DNA from: a bacterium
GTDB taxonomy: Bacteria > B130-G9
Reading direction: 5' to 3'
Assembly: GCA_035527515.1 (NCBI GenBank)
Contig: DATLAJ010000155.1
Coordinates: 1-34,132, forward strand
Length of the DNA: 34,132 bases
Positions 16,557-24,207 of this stretch are shown here, in pieces. The position numbers were made by a program, and so were the translations under genes. Position 1 is the stretch's first letter. Each line of letters begins with the position of its first letter. The notes below the pieces were generated by a model. That model had not been told where the DNA came from. It did not search any database and worked only from the letters and a program-made list of their open reading frames with translations.

Positions 16557-17556
16557 GGCGGCGGCTCGTTCTGTTGCTCGGCTGGTCGCGAGGAAAGTCG
16601 CCAGAAACAGGCAGGTCGCTGAGGTCCTTTTCGACAGGTGCAGAACGCCATCAGACCTTGTGAGGTCGGGGCTGAACCATCTGGCTTTTCTCCTGAGGCT
16701 TCCCAAGATACCATTTCTTACGAGCGTGATGCTCGAGACCACGAACCACTGCAACCTACGATGTCGCTTCTGTCCGAGCGCCAAGATGCACCGTCCAAGG
16801 GGATTCATGGACCCCGGCCTGGCCGAGAGGGTTTTGAGAGACTGCGGGAGGCTGCAATACGTTTATCTATATGATTGGGGCGAGCCGATGCTCCATCCAG
16901 AGCTTCCTTCCATAATCCAGACAGCCTCGCGCCTCGGCCACAGGACTTTCATGGTTACGAACGGGACTTTGCTCACACCGTCGCTTTCTGAGGCGATCAT
17001 TCGAGCGGGGCTTTCTGCGATATGCTTCTCAATTGACGGGCTTTTTGAGATATACAGCTCTCTTCGTGGTTTCGACTACCGGGTTTTGGAGCAGAGGGTC
17101 ATGGAGTTTTTGGGCACGAGGGAGCGGCTCAACCCGAGGCTAAGGGTCGAGATCAACTACGTCGTATCGCGCGAGACGGAGCAGCAGGTTGAGCGCTTCA
17201 GGTCAATCTGGGCAGCTCGAGTGGACCACATAACCTTCCAGCCGATGCTGATGTATAGCAAGGTTCGTCGCTTCAGGCCTTGTAGGGAGCTTTGGAAGGG
17301 GTCGCTCGTGGTCCTTTGGAACGGCACCGTGGTTGCGTGTTGCGTGGACTACGACGGCGTTCTCAAGGTCGGTGATGCGACCGAGGAGAGCATCACGAGC
17401 ATCCTCAATTCCCGGCCGATGGTTCTGCTTCGCTCGGACCATGTCCGAGGACGCTTCTGCTCACTTTGCAGCTATTGCTCGGAGTATGAGACGGAATGCG
17501 TTGACGGGCGGTTTGACGGCAGAATCTCCGGGCAAGAGGGTGCACCTCTCTCGTAG
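16543..17556 (+). CDS. Radical SAM/SPASM-type protein
   Basis: The chosen ATG at 16543, with GGGCGAAG upstream, overlaps the end of gatE by 14 bp and gives 337 aa. The radical SAM cluster motif is TTNHCNLRCRFCPS (C70, C74, C77), followed by the LYDWGEPMLHPEL glycine/GEP motif. A C-terminal SPASM-like part reads VLWNGTVVACCVDYDG, then a GD motif, then RGRFCSLCSYC, providing Cys ligands for one or more auxiliary clusters. Such proteins modify peptides, sugars or other small molecules; the substrate is unknown. The close overlap with gatE implies co-expression. The TAG stop lies inside a REP-like palindrome, so the native C-terminus may have been changed by the repeat. Confidence 0.85.
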   Translation: MRVVEAAARSVARLVARKVARNRQVAEVLFDRCRTPSDLVRSGLNHLAFLLRLPKIPFLTSVMLETTNHCNLRCRFCPSAKMHRPRGFMDPGLAERVLRDCGRLQYVYLYDWGEPMLHPELPSIIQTASRLGHRTFMVTNGTLLTPSLSEAIIRAGLSAICFSIDGLFEIYSSLRGFDYRVLEQRVMEFLGTRERLNPRLRVEINYVVSRETEQQVERFRSIWAARVDHITFQPMLMYSKVRRFRPCRELWKGSLVVLWNGTVVACCVDYDGVLKVGDATEESITSILNSRPMVLLRSDHVRGRFCSLCSYCSEYETECVDGRFDGRISGQEGAPLS

Positions 17557-17576
17557 GGGCGGTGCTTGCCCCGCCC
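17553..17576 (+). repeat. REP-like palindrome, copy 1
   Basis: The repeat begins GTAGGGGCGG and ends CCCCGCCC around a short centre. It has the GTAGGGGCG...CGCCC layout shared with the two copies downstream. Its TAG supplies the stop codon of the radical SAM gene. Confidence 0.7.
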
Positions 17577-17602
17577 GTCTGCCCATTTGGCGGCCCGCTG
17601 GT

Positions 17603-17626
17603 GTAGGGGCGGTTCACGAACCGCCC
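17603..17626 (+). repeat. REP-like palindrome, copy 2
   Basis: GTAGGGGCGG, TTCACGAA and CCGCCC together make a nearly perfect hairpin: GGGCGGTTC pairs with GAACCGCCC around CA. It is in the same orientation as copy 1, 26 bp away. Confidence 0.75.
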
Positions 17627-17665
17627 TTCTCCTGATTTCCGCGGGATGGGCGCATCGATGAGATC

Positions 17666-17689
17666 GGGCGATTCGTGAATCGCCCCTAC
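17666..17689 (-). repeat. REP-like palindrome, copy 3 (inverted)
   Basis: GGGCGATTC pairs with GAATCGCCC, and the element ends in CCTAC, so it is copy 2 in reverse orientation with a few changes. Copies 2 and 3 together form an inverted pair, as in mobile REP/BIME units that are moved by RAYT-type transposases. Confidence 0.75.
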
Positions 17690-17723
17690 ACAACGGCCAC
17701 TGCCTTGCTCTGCAAAGAGTCTC

Positions 17724-17750
17724 TAAAGTTTTCCGACTCGGTTTCGATAA
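17724..17750 (+). promoter_or_regulatory. Sigma-28 (FliA) type promoter of fliC1
   Basis: TAAAGTTT at 17724-17731 is a perfect match to the flagellar -35. After 11 bases, TTCGATAA at 17743-17750 matches 6 of 8 positions of GCCGATAA. The transcript would have a leader of about 175 bases before fliC1. Confidence 0.8.
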
Positions 17751-17896
17751 GTGCTGGAGCAATTGATGCGAATGCATGGAAGGTAAGAAGAGAATAGGAA
17801 GGGAGGTGACGCCCAGGACCAAGGGTCTTCTCGATTCAGAAGCCAGCTGCCTTATAGCAGCGCGGCTAACGGAGTAGGGCACGGATGCCCGAACAC

Positions 17897-17914
17897 CAGC
17901 CATGTTCATGGCTG
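17897..17914 (+). promoter_or_regulatory. Hairpin just upstream of the fliC1 ribosome binding site
   Basis: CAGCCATG and CATGGCTG form a perfect 8-bp stem with a TT loop. It ends 7 bases before the GGAGG ribosome binding site of fliC1. A post-transcriptional role in flagellin expression or mRNA stability is possible but unproven. Confidence 0.5.
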
Positions 17915-17932
17915 AAATCACGGAGGAAATAA

Positions 17933-19420
17933 ATGAACGCAGAAACGCAAGCTATTGGTATTCAAAACATGCTTGCCTCAATCAGCACGCTTGTGGCCAA
18001 GACAGAGAACAGGATCTCGACGGGCTACCGTGTGTCTAAGGCGTCTGACGCCCCGGCCGACTACGTCATCTCCCAGATGATGAACAAGACGATCAATGGT
18101 CTTCAGACGGCGAGAGCCAACGTCGGCAACGCCAGCAACCTAGTGGCGGTTGGGGAAGGCGGCCTGACCGGCATCAAGAATTTGCTTAGTGAGATGCGCA
18201 GCACAGCGCTGACGGCCGCTGACGCTACGAAATCCGGGGCAGAGCGCTCCGCGTTGAGCCAGACCGTCGCCGAGATGATGAAGGAACTCGACGACATGGT
18301 CAAGCAGACGACCTGGGGCGGCAAGATGCTCCTCAACGGCGCTGGCTTGTTCAACTTCCAGACGGGCGCAAATCCAGGGGACGTAACGTCGATTAAGATC
18401 GACCAGAGCTTCTACGCGAGAGAGATCGGCGTTGGTCTGACTGGTTCGGCCGCTCAGGCGGACTGGACGGAAGACGCAGATGGTCGTAGGATCTACGTCT
18501 CTGACTACAGCGCGGTTGAAGATGCCGAATGGACACTCGAGTTCACGAGTGCTGGGACGTTCAACGTTACGAGCACAACGATCAATGAGCCGCCCACATC
18601 AACGGGCGCAACAGGCACGGCGTATTCTGACGCCGGTATCGAGTTCCAGCTGGAGGCGAGCAGCAACTCCACTGACTACGCGGTTGGCGACAGGATCACC
18701 TTCAGCAGCAAGGCGGCGGCCATTGACGCGATTGAGGCGTTTCGCAGCAAAGGCACGACAGGCAACGCGGCCGCAACCGCCGGAAGTCAATACACTGGTG
18801 AGATGGGCGGAACGTTCCAGATCAACGTCACAGGGTCCGGTAACGCGACAGTCATATCCAGTCAGGGCCAGCTGACGGGATCATTCACCTTCAGCGGAGC
18901 GGATGGGACGGAGCACAGCGGCACGATGTCCATAGATGCGGACGGCAAGGCCAGTCTAGTCGATGGAACGTGGGATTCGGGGATCACAATCCAGTTAAGC
19001 GACTACGACCAGATCGGAAGCACGAACGACTTCGTGGCGGGCGACAGCTTCTCGTTTGACGTTACTGCTGCATCCGTAACGGGACCTGATACGACAGGTA
19101 TCCTGGGCACCAGTGGTATCAGCCTTTCGTCAGCGGCCGCTTCCTCGACGTCAATCGCTCACATCGACAAGGCGATCTCGTTGGTGGAGACGTATGAGAC
19201 GATTCTTGGTTCGACATCCCAGAGGCTTGGTATCAGGGAGAGCTCAATCACAACGATGATTGAGAACAACACGGCGGCCATGGACCGTATCGTGAAGTCT
19301 GACCTTGTTGAAGAGCAGCTGAATCTGACCAAGTACACGGTGCAGCAGCAGGCTGCGCTGGCGATGTTCGCGCATGCGACGACGCAGATGCAGATGGGTC
19401 TGTCAATTCTCAGTATATAA
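17933..19420 (+). CDS. fliC: Flagellin 1
   Basis: The 495-aa flagellin has conserved D0/D1 ends: residues 1-140 (ENRISTGYRVSKASDAPADY, ANVGNASNLVAVGEGGLTGI, LLNGAGLFNFQTG) and about 410-495 (ISLVETYETILGSTSQRLGI, QLNLTKYTVQQQAALAMFAH). The middle is a Ser/Thr/Gly-rich beta domain exposed on the filament. The extreme N-terminus is MNAETQAIGIQ rather than the common INTN motif, a trait shared with flagellin 2. The ATG has GGAGG 7 bases upstream, and the gene ends in TAA before a hairpin. Flagellin is exported by the type III flagellar apparatus, with FliS as chaperone encoded next. Confidence 0.95.
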   Translation: MNAETQAIGIQNMLASISTLVAKTENRISTGYRVSKASDAPADYVISQMMNKTINGLQTARANVGNASNLVAVGEGGLTGIKNLLSEMRSTALTAADATKSGAERSALSQTVAEMMKELDDMVKQTTWGGKMLLNGAGLFNFQTGANPGDVTSIKIDQSFYAREIGVGLTGSAAQADWTEDADGRRIYVSDYSAVEDAEWTLEFTSAGTFNVTSTTINEPPTSTGATGTAYSDAGIEFQLEASSNSTDYAVGDRITFSSKAAAIDAIEAFRSKGTTGNAAATAGSQYTGEMGGTFQINVTGSGNATVISSQGQLTGSFTFSGADGTEHSGTMSIDADGKASLVDGTWDSGITIQLSDYDQIGSTNDFVAGDSFSFDVTAASVTGPDTTGILGTSGISLSSAAASSTSIAHIDKAISLVETYETILGSTSQRLGIRESSITTMIENNTAAMDRIVKSDLVEEQLNLTKYTVQQQAALAMFAHATTQMQMGLSILSI

Positions 19421-19455
19421 CAATGGAGTAAGTCAGAACAGATAACACGATGGTT

Positions 19456-19475
19456 GGGGGAGCTCTTGCTCCCCC
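19456..19475 (+). terminator. Hairpin after fliC1
   Basis: GGGGGAGC and GCTCCCCC form a perfect 8-bp stem with a TCTT loop. It lacks a U tract, so it may attenuate rather than stop transcription into fliS1, or protect the abundant flagellin mRNA from 3' decay. Confidence 0.6.
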
Positions 19476-19521
19476 CTCCGTCGCTTAACTTTCTCAAGAA
19501 GAAGTTGAAAGGTAAGTGAGA

Positions 19522-19923
19522 ATGTTAAATCAGCAGATGACCGCCGGAAGGGCTTACCAGGCAGTTCAGTTCGCAACTACGAGCGGCCCCCAGATGGTGC
19601 TTATGTTCTACGAGGGTGCGCTCAAGTTCGCTGGACTTGCTAAAAGACATACGAACGACGGGAACTTGAGAGAAGCCTACAAGTTTCGCGGCAAGCTGCT
19701 GAACGTGTTGTCTGAACTGACGCGCTCTTTGGTCCTGGATTCAGGACGCGAGGAGGTCAACAGTTTCTTCTTCCTCTATGACTATATGAGCAAAATGGTG
19801 CGAGAGACCGCAATCGAGCAGCAAGATGCGAGCGGCTTCGACGAGGTCCTGCGCATCATGGGCGAGCTCAGGGATAGTTGGAAGGAGATGTTGGCCCGTA
19901 ACAAGATGGCTGGCCAGAGCTGA
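19522..19923 (+). CDS. fliS: Flagellin chaperone FliS 1
   Basis: This protein of about 133 aa shows the FliS pattern: GRAYQAVQFATTSGPQMVLM, then FYEGALKFAGLAK, then a long central helix YKFRGKLLNVLSELTRSLVL. FliS binds the C-terminal helix of flagellin and prevents early polymerisation in the cytoplasm. The ATG at 19522 is chosen because AAAGG lies about 9 bases upstream; a GTG two codons earlier is too close to that site. It follows fliC1 by 100 bp and is nearly the same size as FliS 2, pointing to duplication of a fliC-fliS unit. Confidence 0.88.
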   Translation: MLNQQMTAGRAYQAVQFATTSGPQMVLMFYEGALKFAGLAKRHTNDGNLREAYKFRGKLLNVLSELTRSLVLDSGREEVNSFFFLYDYMSKMVRETAIEQQDASGFDEVLRIMGELRDSWKEMLARNKMAGQS

Positions 19924-19950
19924 TCTGGTTCTAGCCAGGAGGTAGCTAAG

Positions 19951-20448
19951 ATGATGCGGATTGAAATCGCCTCGAATCTCCAGACAAACTCAATCTATGG
20001 GGATAGGAGAGCCGCAGCTGCCGCGCGAACGAACGACGAGAGACAATCAGCCAGCGCGGATGCCCGGGCCACCGAAGTGAAGGCCAGCAGTGTTGGTCTT
20101 GGACAAGCCTCGGATAGGACCGGCAGCATCAGAGACGAAGCTGCGTCCGTTCAAAGGCCAGCTCCAGTTGAGGAAACAGATGATAACGCACGTTCCTCAA
20201 CTGCTGAGAGCAGCCCGGCACGGACAGAAGATGATCTCAAAGAGTTCATCTCAATGCTCAACGAGCTGAGTCAGATGTCGAAGAACCAACTCGAGTTCGA
20301 GTTCGAGCCCGAGGAGGAGATATCGGTAATTCGCGTGGTTGACGCTGAGACCGGCGAGATGGTTCGGAGGATACCACCTGAGAAACTTCTCGCCGCGATG
20401 AACCAAGTGTTCGACATGTTAGGGATAGTTCTCGATAAGACGGCTTAG
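19951..20448 (+). CDS. flaG: FlaG family protein
   Basis: The 165-aa protein has a low-complexity Ala/Ser/Glu-rich first half. A FlaG domain occupies about residues 95-165, recognised by LEFEFEPEEEISVIRVVDAE, TGEMVRRIPPEKLL and the terminal MLGIVLDKTA. FlaG affects filament length in some bacteria; its exact role is not settled. It is 27 bp after fliS1, with AGGAGGT upstream, and is probably co-transcribed. It has no copy in the second flagellin unit. It ends in TAG. Confidence 0.88.
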   Translation: MMRIEIASNLQTNSIYGDRRAAAAARTNDERQSASADARATEVKASSVGLGQASDRTGSIRDEAASVQRPAPVEETDDNARSSTAESSPARTEDDLKEFISMLNELSQMSKNQLEFEFEPEEEISVIRVVDAETGEMVRRIPPEKLLAAMNQVFDMLGIVLDKTA

Positions 20449-20482
20449 ATTAAGCCCTCATCCATCCCCATTGCAAGGCGAA

Positions 20483-20516
20483 GGGGGCTGACCGGCGCGA
20501 AAGCGCCGCGGCCCCC
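20483..20516 (+). terminator. Terminator-like hairpin after flaG
   Basis: GGGGGC and GCCCCC enclose an inner CGGCGC-GAAA-GCGCCG stem capped by a GNRA tetraloop. It is placed 35 bases after the flaG stop. The following bases are not U-rich. Confidence 0.6.
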
Positions 20517-20877
20517 CTATCGCCGCCGCTTTTTGGCACCTGTTTAAGTGTCCGATCAGTCATCCCTTGACGGTGCATGAAACCCCACTTCAACCCGTCC
20601 TTCACAACGACAGCACCCAAGGGGCGGAAATTATTTCCCTCTGAACGACTCTGTCGCTAAGTAAGCGGGAATAAGCCCAACCGCCAACACCAAGAAAGCG
20701 CTGGGGCAGAGCTCTTGGGACCCGAGTGAGCCTGCTCTGCCGGAAAAACCTGCCACCTATTCTATGCGCTGGCCTGATGTCCTTTGTGCGCTGGCGATAG
20801 AGTCATCCCACGTAGCCTTTATGAAGCCCCGTCTCAAGCGGCGATTAGGAACATCCGACCACAATAATGTGATGGAA
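20517..20877. other. Non-coding upstream region of fliC2
   Basis: About 360 bp with no gene I can support. As the leader-side region of a sigma-54-type promoter, it would be the expected place for enhancer sites for a flagellar activator, but I see no clear repeated site. Confidence 0.4.
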
Positions 20878-20892
20878 TGGCACGGTTGCTGC
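20878..20892 (+). promoter_or_regulatory. Sigma-54 type promoter of fliC2
   Basis: TGGCACGGTTGCTGC keeps the invariant GG (20879-20880) and GC (20891-20892) exactly 10 bases apart, and TGGCAC is a full match to the -24 element. The expected start is about 12 bases downstream, leaving a leader of about 70 bases to the GTG start of fliC2. Confidence 0.75.
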
Positions 20893-20974
20893 TTAAGCGA
20901 ACGGTGGCAGTAACTTATGGCAGCGAACTAGAACGTTCAATGGATGAGACGATGACAAACACGGAGGAATTGTT

Positions 20975-22462
20975 GTGACTGTAGAGACACAAGCAGTCGG
21001 TATTCAGCACTTGCTTTCGCTTTTGGCGAAGGACATCATGGAAACAGAGAAGAGAATCTCCAGTGGTCTGAAAGTAGCGAAGGCATCGGACAACCCCGCT
21101 GATTACGTGATCTCGGAGATGATGAGTAAGACCATATCCGGGCTCACGACGGCGAAAGTCAACGCCGGCAACGCCAGCAACCTCGTGTCGGTGGCTGAGG
21201 GCGGGCTGAAGGGGATCAAGGACCTTCTCAGCGCAATGCGCGCCACTGCGCTTACGGCGTCCGACTCAACCAAATCAGGGCCGGAGCGCTCGGCCCTGAG
21301 CAAGACGATCGTTGAGCAGATGAAAGAGATCGATGATACGGTGAGGCAGACAACGTGGGGCGGAAGACAGCTGCTCAATGGCGCCGGGCTTTTCAATTTC
21401 CAGACTGGCCCGAGCCCCGGAGACATCACCTCGATCAAGATCGACCAGAGCTTCTATGCCCGCGAGACCGGAGTCGGGGCGACCGGTGATGCGGCTGAGG
21501 TTACTTGGGAAACTGACGCTGACGGCCGAAACGCCTACATAACGGATTACAGCGAGGTGCGGACAGGGGATTGGACGCTCGAGTTCACCAGCGCGGGCAC
21601 CTACAATGTGACGAGCAACACGACGTATGAGCCGCCCGAGGCGACAGGTATTGTCGGGTCAGCTTACTCGGATGCTGGCATCGAGTTCCAGCTCGAGCCA
21701 AGCGGTAATTCGGTGAACTACGCGGTCGGGGACAGGATCACCTTCGGCACCACGGCATCGATCACTCATGAGACGGAAGCGTTCCGGAGCAAAGGCTCAA
21801 CTGGCAACGCTGCCTCAACCGCTGGAAGCACCTACGTCGGACCGGTGGATGGTAAGATACAGGTCAACCTAACCGGTTCAGGGAACGCGACGGTAATATC
21901 GGGACAGGACCAGCTGACCGCATCCTTTACGTTCACAGGTGCGGACGGCTCCCAGCAGACCGGCACGCTCTCGCTTGACTCCACCGGCAAAGCCGAGATC
22001 AAGAATGGCTCGTGGGATTCTGGGGTCACAATCCAGTTCAGCGACTACGACCAGATGGGCTACACGAATGATTTCGTCGAGGGCGATAGCTTCTCGCTCA
22101 GCGTTGAGGCGGCCACGATCACAAGTCCGGACACTTCAGGCGTGATAGGTGCAGACGGTATCAGCTTGGAAACAGCGAATGCTGCTGCGACCTCGGTTTC
22201 GCACATCGACAGAGCGATCTCACTAGTAGAGGCTTTCGAGACACTCCTGGGTTCTACGTCGCAGAGGCTAGAGATCAGGGATAGTTCACTTGCGACAATG
22301 ATCGAGAACAACACAGCCGCAAGAGACCGCATCATCAATGCGGATATCATCGAGGAGCAGCTCAACCTCACCAGACAGAGTGTCCAGCAGCAGGCGGCGC
22401 TGACGATGTTCATGCACGCCGCTCAGCAAATGCAGCTGCCGCTCGCTGTTCTTCAGCTGTAA
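20975..22462 (+). CDS. fliC: Flagellin 2
   Basis: The 495-aa flagellin is exactly the same length as flagellin 1 and closely similar along its whole length, including the middle domain. It has the same conserved ends (EKRISSGLKVAKASDNPADY; LLNGAGLFNFQTG; GSTSQRLEIRDSSLATMIEN). The start is GTG with GGAGG upstream. It has its own promoter of a different type and a strong terminator, so the two flagellins are probably made at different times or levels and may occupy different filament regions. The two N-terminal variants (MTVETQAVGIQ and MNAETQAIGIQ) show recent but not immediate duplication. Confidence 0.95.
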   Translation: MTVETQAVGIQHLLSLLAKDIMETEKRISSGLKVAKASDNPADYVISEMMSKTISGLTTAKVNAGNASNLVSVAEGGLKGIKDLLSAMRATALTASDSTKSGPERSALSKTIVEQMKEIDDTVRQTTWGGRQLLNGAGLFNFQTGPSPGDITSIKIDQSFYARETGVGATGDAAEVTWETDADGRNAYITDYSEVRTGDWTLEFTSAGTYNVTSNTTYEPPEATGIVGSAYSDAGIEFQLEPSGNSVNYAVGDRITFGTTASITHETEAFRSKGSTGNAASTAGSTYVGPVDGKIQVNLTGSGNATVISGQDQLTASFTFTGADGSQQTGTLSLDSTGKAEIKNGSWDSGVTIQFSDYDQMGYTNDFVEGDSFSLSVEAATITSPDTSGVIGADGISLETANAAATSVSHIDRAISLVEAFETLLGSTSQRLEIRDSSLATMIENNTAARDRIINADIIEEQLNLTRQSVQQQAALTMFMHAAQQMQLPLAVLQL

Positions 22463-22495
22463 ACACAACCCACTCGAAAAACGAAGAGTAATAAC

Positions 22496-22528
22496 GGGCA
22501 GGATGCGCTCGTCGCATTCTGCCCTTTA
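22496..22528 (+). terminator. Rho-independent terminator after fliC2
   Basis: A 12-bp stem, GGGCAGGATGCG with CGCATTCTGCCC (one G-U pair), and a 5-base loop are followed by TTTATATT. It sits 34 bases after the fliC2 stop. Some read-through would be needed to express fliS2. Confidence 0.8.
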
Positions 22529-22562
22529 TATTGACCTCGATCAACATTGAGAGGCGGGAAGC

Positions 22563-22952
22563 GTGGATCAGAGGCTACACGCAAAGAGAACGTACCATTC
22601 GGTTCAGGTCAGAACCGCCAGCGGTCCCCGTTTGATACTGATGCTGTATGAAGGAGGGATCAAGGCTGCTGGACTGGCCAAGAACAAAATGCTCGAGGGA
22701 AACATTCGTGACGCCTACAAGTATCGCGGAAAGCTTCTCTGCGTCCTATCTGGCCTCATGAGCTCCCTGACGGTCGAATCTGGGCACAAGGAGGTTAATA
22801 GCTTCCTGTTTTTGTATAGCCACATGAGTAAGCTTGCCCGTGAGGCCCAGATCGAGAAGCAGGACGAGGCAAGCTTTGACGAGATAATGCACATACTAGG
22901 TGAGCTCAGGTCCTGCTGGCACAAGATGCTTGTTGACAATGGGATCGTGTAG
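22563..22952 (+). CDS. fliS: Flagellin chaperone FliS 2
   Basis: This 129-aa FliS paralogue is similar to FliS 1 (TYHSVQVRTASGPRLILMLY, then EGGIKAAGLAK, then YKYRGKLLCVLSGLMSSL). It starts with GTG behind GAGGCGGGAA. It is next to fliC2, so it may be dedicated to that flagellin. It ends in TAG; the frame stays open for about 28 more codons to a second TAG. No flaG copy follows. Confidence 0.88.
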   Translation: MDQRLHAKRTYHSVQVRTASGPRLILMLYEGGIKAAGLAKNKMLEGNIRDAYKYRGKLLCVLSGLMSSLTVESGHKEVNSFLFLYSHMSKLAREAQIEKQDEASFDEIMHILGELRSCWHKMLVDNGIV

Positions 22953-23020
22953 CAAGAAGGATGGATGGCTTGGAACAAACCTACTGCAACAGTGCGGGCC
23001 GCAATATCCCCGCGAGTCGA

Positions 23021-23036
23021 GTGCGGGCGCCCGCAC
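23021..23036. terminator. Perfect palindrome between convergent genes
   Basis: GTGCGGGCGCCCGCAC is a perfect 16-bp palindrome in the 107-bp gap between fliS2 and the convergent KOW-domain gene. It could act as a transcription barrier on both strands, but there is no U tract. Confidence 0.4.
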
Positions 23037-23059
23037 ATCGCCACTTGGGTGGCCGGCCT

Positions 23060-24187
23060 TTAGTGCTCGATCATCTCCACGTTAGCTCGCGGAAGAACTG
23101 CTTTTTCGCCATCGTCGAGCTTCACCTCTAGAACTCTGACTTCTGACTCTGTCTCCAATTTTCTGAGCTCCGGCGGCAGGCCGATAACCTTACCAAGCCG
23201 GCCAAAATAGGGATCCCTGATCACCCTGATCTCGCTGCCAACCTCTAAACCCACCGAGGCCGCCTCACCCACATCAGGCTGCTCGAAGTCGCCCAGGTCG
23301 CGAGGTATCACGACCTCAGGCCGCAGCACGCCTGCGCGAATCTGCGTCGCACCATTGATCGAGGCACGCCTTCCCTCGTTGGACCTGAATATCCCAAACG
23401 TGCTCTCCGCCATGTTGATCTTGCCAAAACCCTCTGTGATGACCAGCGTTGCTCCCAGCCGCTCCGAGCCGGTTATCGCAACACCTATGTCGTATCCAAG
23501 GAAGTCCCGCAGGTCCTGGTCGGCCAGGCCACCAACCACTATGCCAAGCGCCCCGAGCTCAATGACGCGCTTTATCGCGTCGCTGGTTACGAGCGAGCCG
23601 CCCACAAGTATCTGACCCTTGCAGTTGTCCGGGATGGAGCTTCTGTCCATCACATCCCCAGGCGAATCGCAGACCATCCGAATAGTCCCACATGCCTCTC
23701 CGCCTATGCCGAAAATCCCCTGCACAAAGGCGCCTTGTGTCTCGACTACCACGCCCTCCTGCTCGATCACCTCGACAACAGTGCCGTCGAGGTAGGCATC
23801 TACCGAGACAGGCATCGGCGCCCCACGAACCAGAACCTGGCCCGTTACCTTAGAGATGTTCTCTATCGTTCCGTCGGCCGGAGAGTCACAAACTGATTTG
23901 AACAAGCCCCAAAACCCCTTGGACATCGCGATCGGCTCGCCCTTTTTGGTCTTTCCTCCTTGTTCGATAAGCATGAAGCGGTCTATATCCTCCGGGACGA
24001 TGCCCAAGATGTTGGCGACGTTCACCGGATAGACGTTGCCGGGAAGGTCAGTCTTGGCGACCACGTCCTCCGCTTTAACAGCCTGCCCCTTCTGGACCAG
24101 GACCTCGCCCTTCAGAGGGAGGATACGCCGTTTCCTTATGATCGTCCTCTCGACTACTTTGAGTCCCGGTGTATATGCGTGAGCCAA
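23060..24187 (-). CDS. KOW-containing protein, partner of the MutL/GlmL-like ATPase
   Basis: I do not recognise a named family for this 375-aa protein. The N-terminal LPLKGEVLVQKGQAVKAEDV resembles a biotinyl/lipoyl-like barrel hinge such as in RnfC/NqrA or HlyD. The middle has many Gly/Val strands, including LVGGSLVTSDAIKRVIELGA. A C-terminal KOW-like stretch (RVIRDPYFGRLGKVIGLPPE) suggests RNA or ribosome contact. It is 20 bp downstream of the MutL/GlmL-like gene and in the same operon, so the two probably work together. No membrane segment or catalytic motif is evident. Function is unknown. Confidence 0.75.
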   Translation of the reverse strand: MAHAYTPGLKVVERTIIRKRRILPLKGEVLVQKGQAVKAEDVVAKTDLPGNVYPVNVANILGIVPEDIDRFMLIEQGGKTKKGEPIAMSKGFWGLFKSVCDSPADGTIENISKVTGQVLVRGAPMPVSVDAYLDGTVVEVIEQEGVVVETQGAFVQGIFGIGGEACGTIRMVCDSPGDVMDRSSIPDNCKGQILVGGSLVTSDAIKRVIELGALGIVVGGLADQDLRDFLGYDIGVAITGSERLGATLVITEGFGKINMAESTFGIFRSNEGRRASINGATQIRAGVLRPEVVIPRDLGDFEQPDVGEAASVGLEVGSEIRVIRDPYFGRLGKVIGLPPELRKLETESEVRVLEVKLDDGEKAVLPRANVEMIEH

Positions 24188-24207
24188 AACGTTACTCCCT
24201 TACTACC

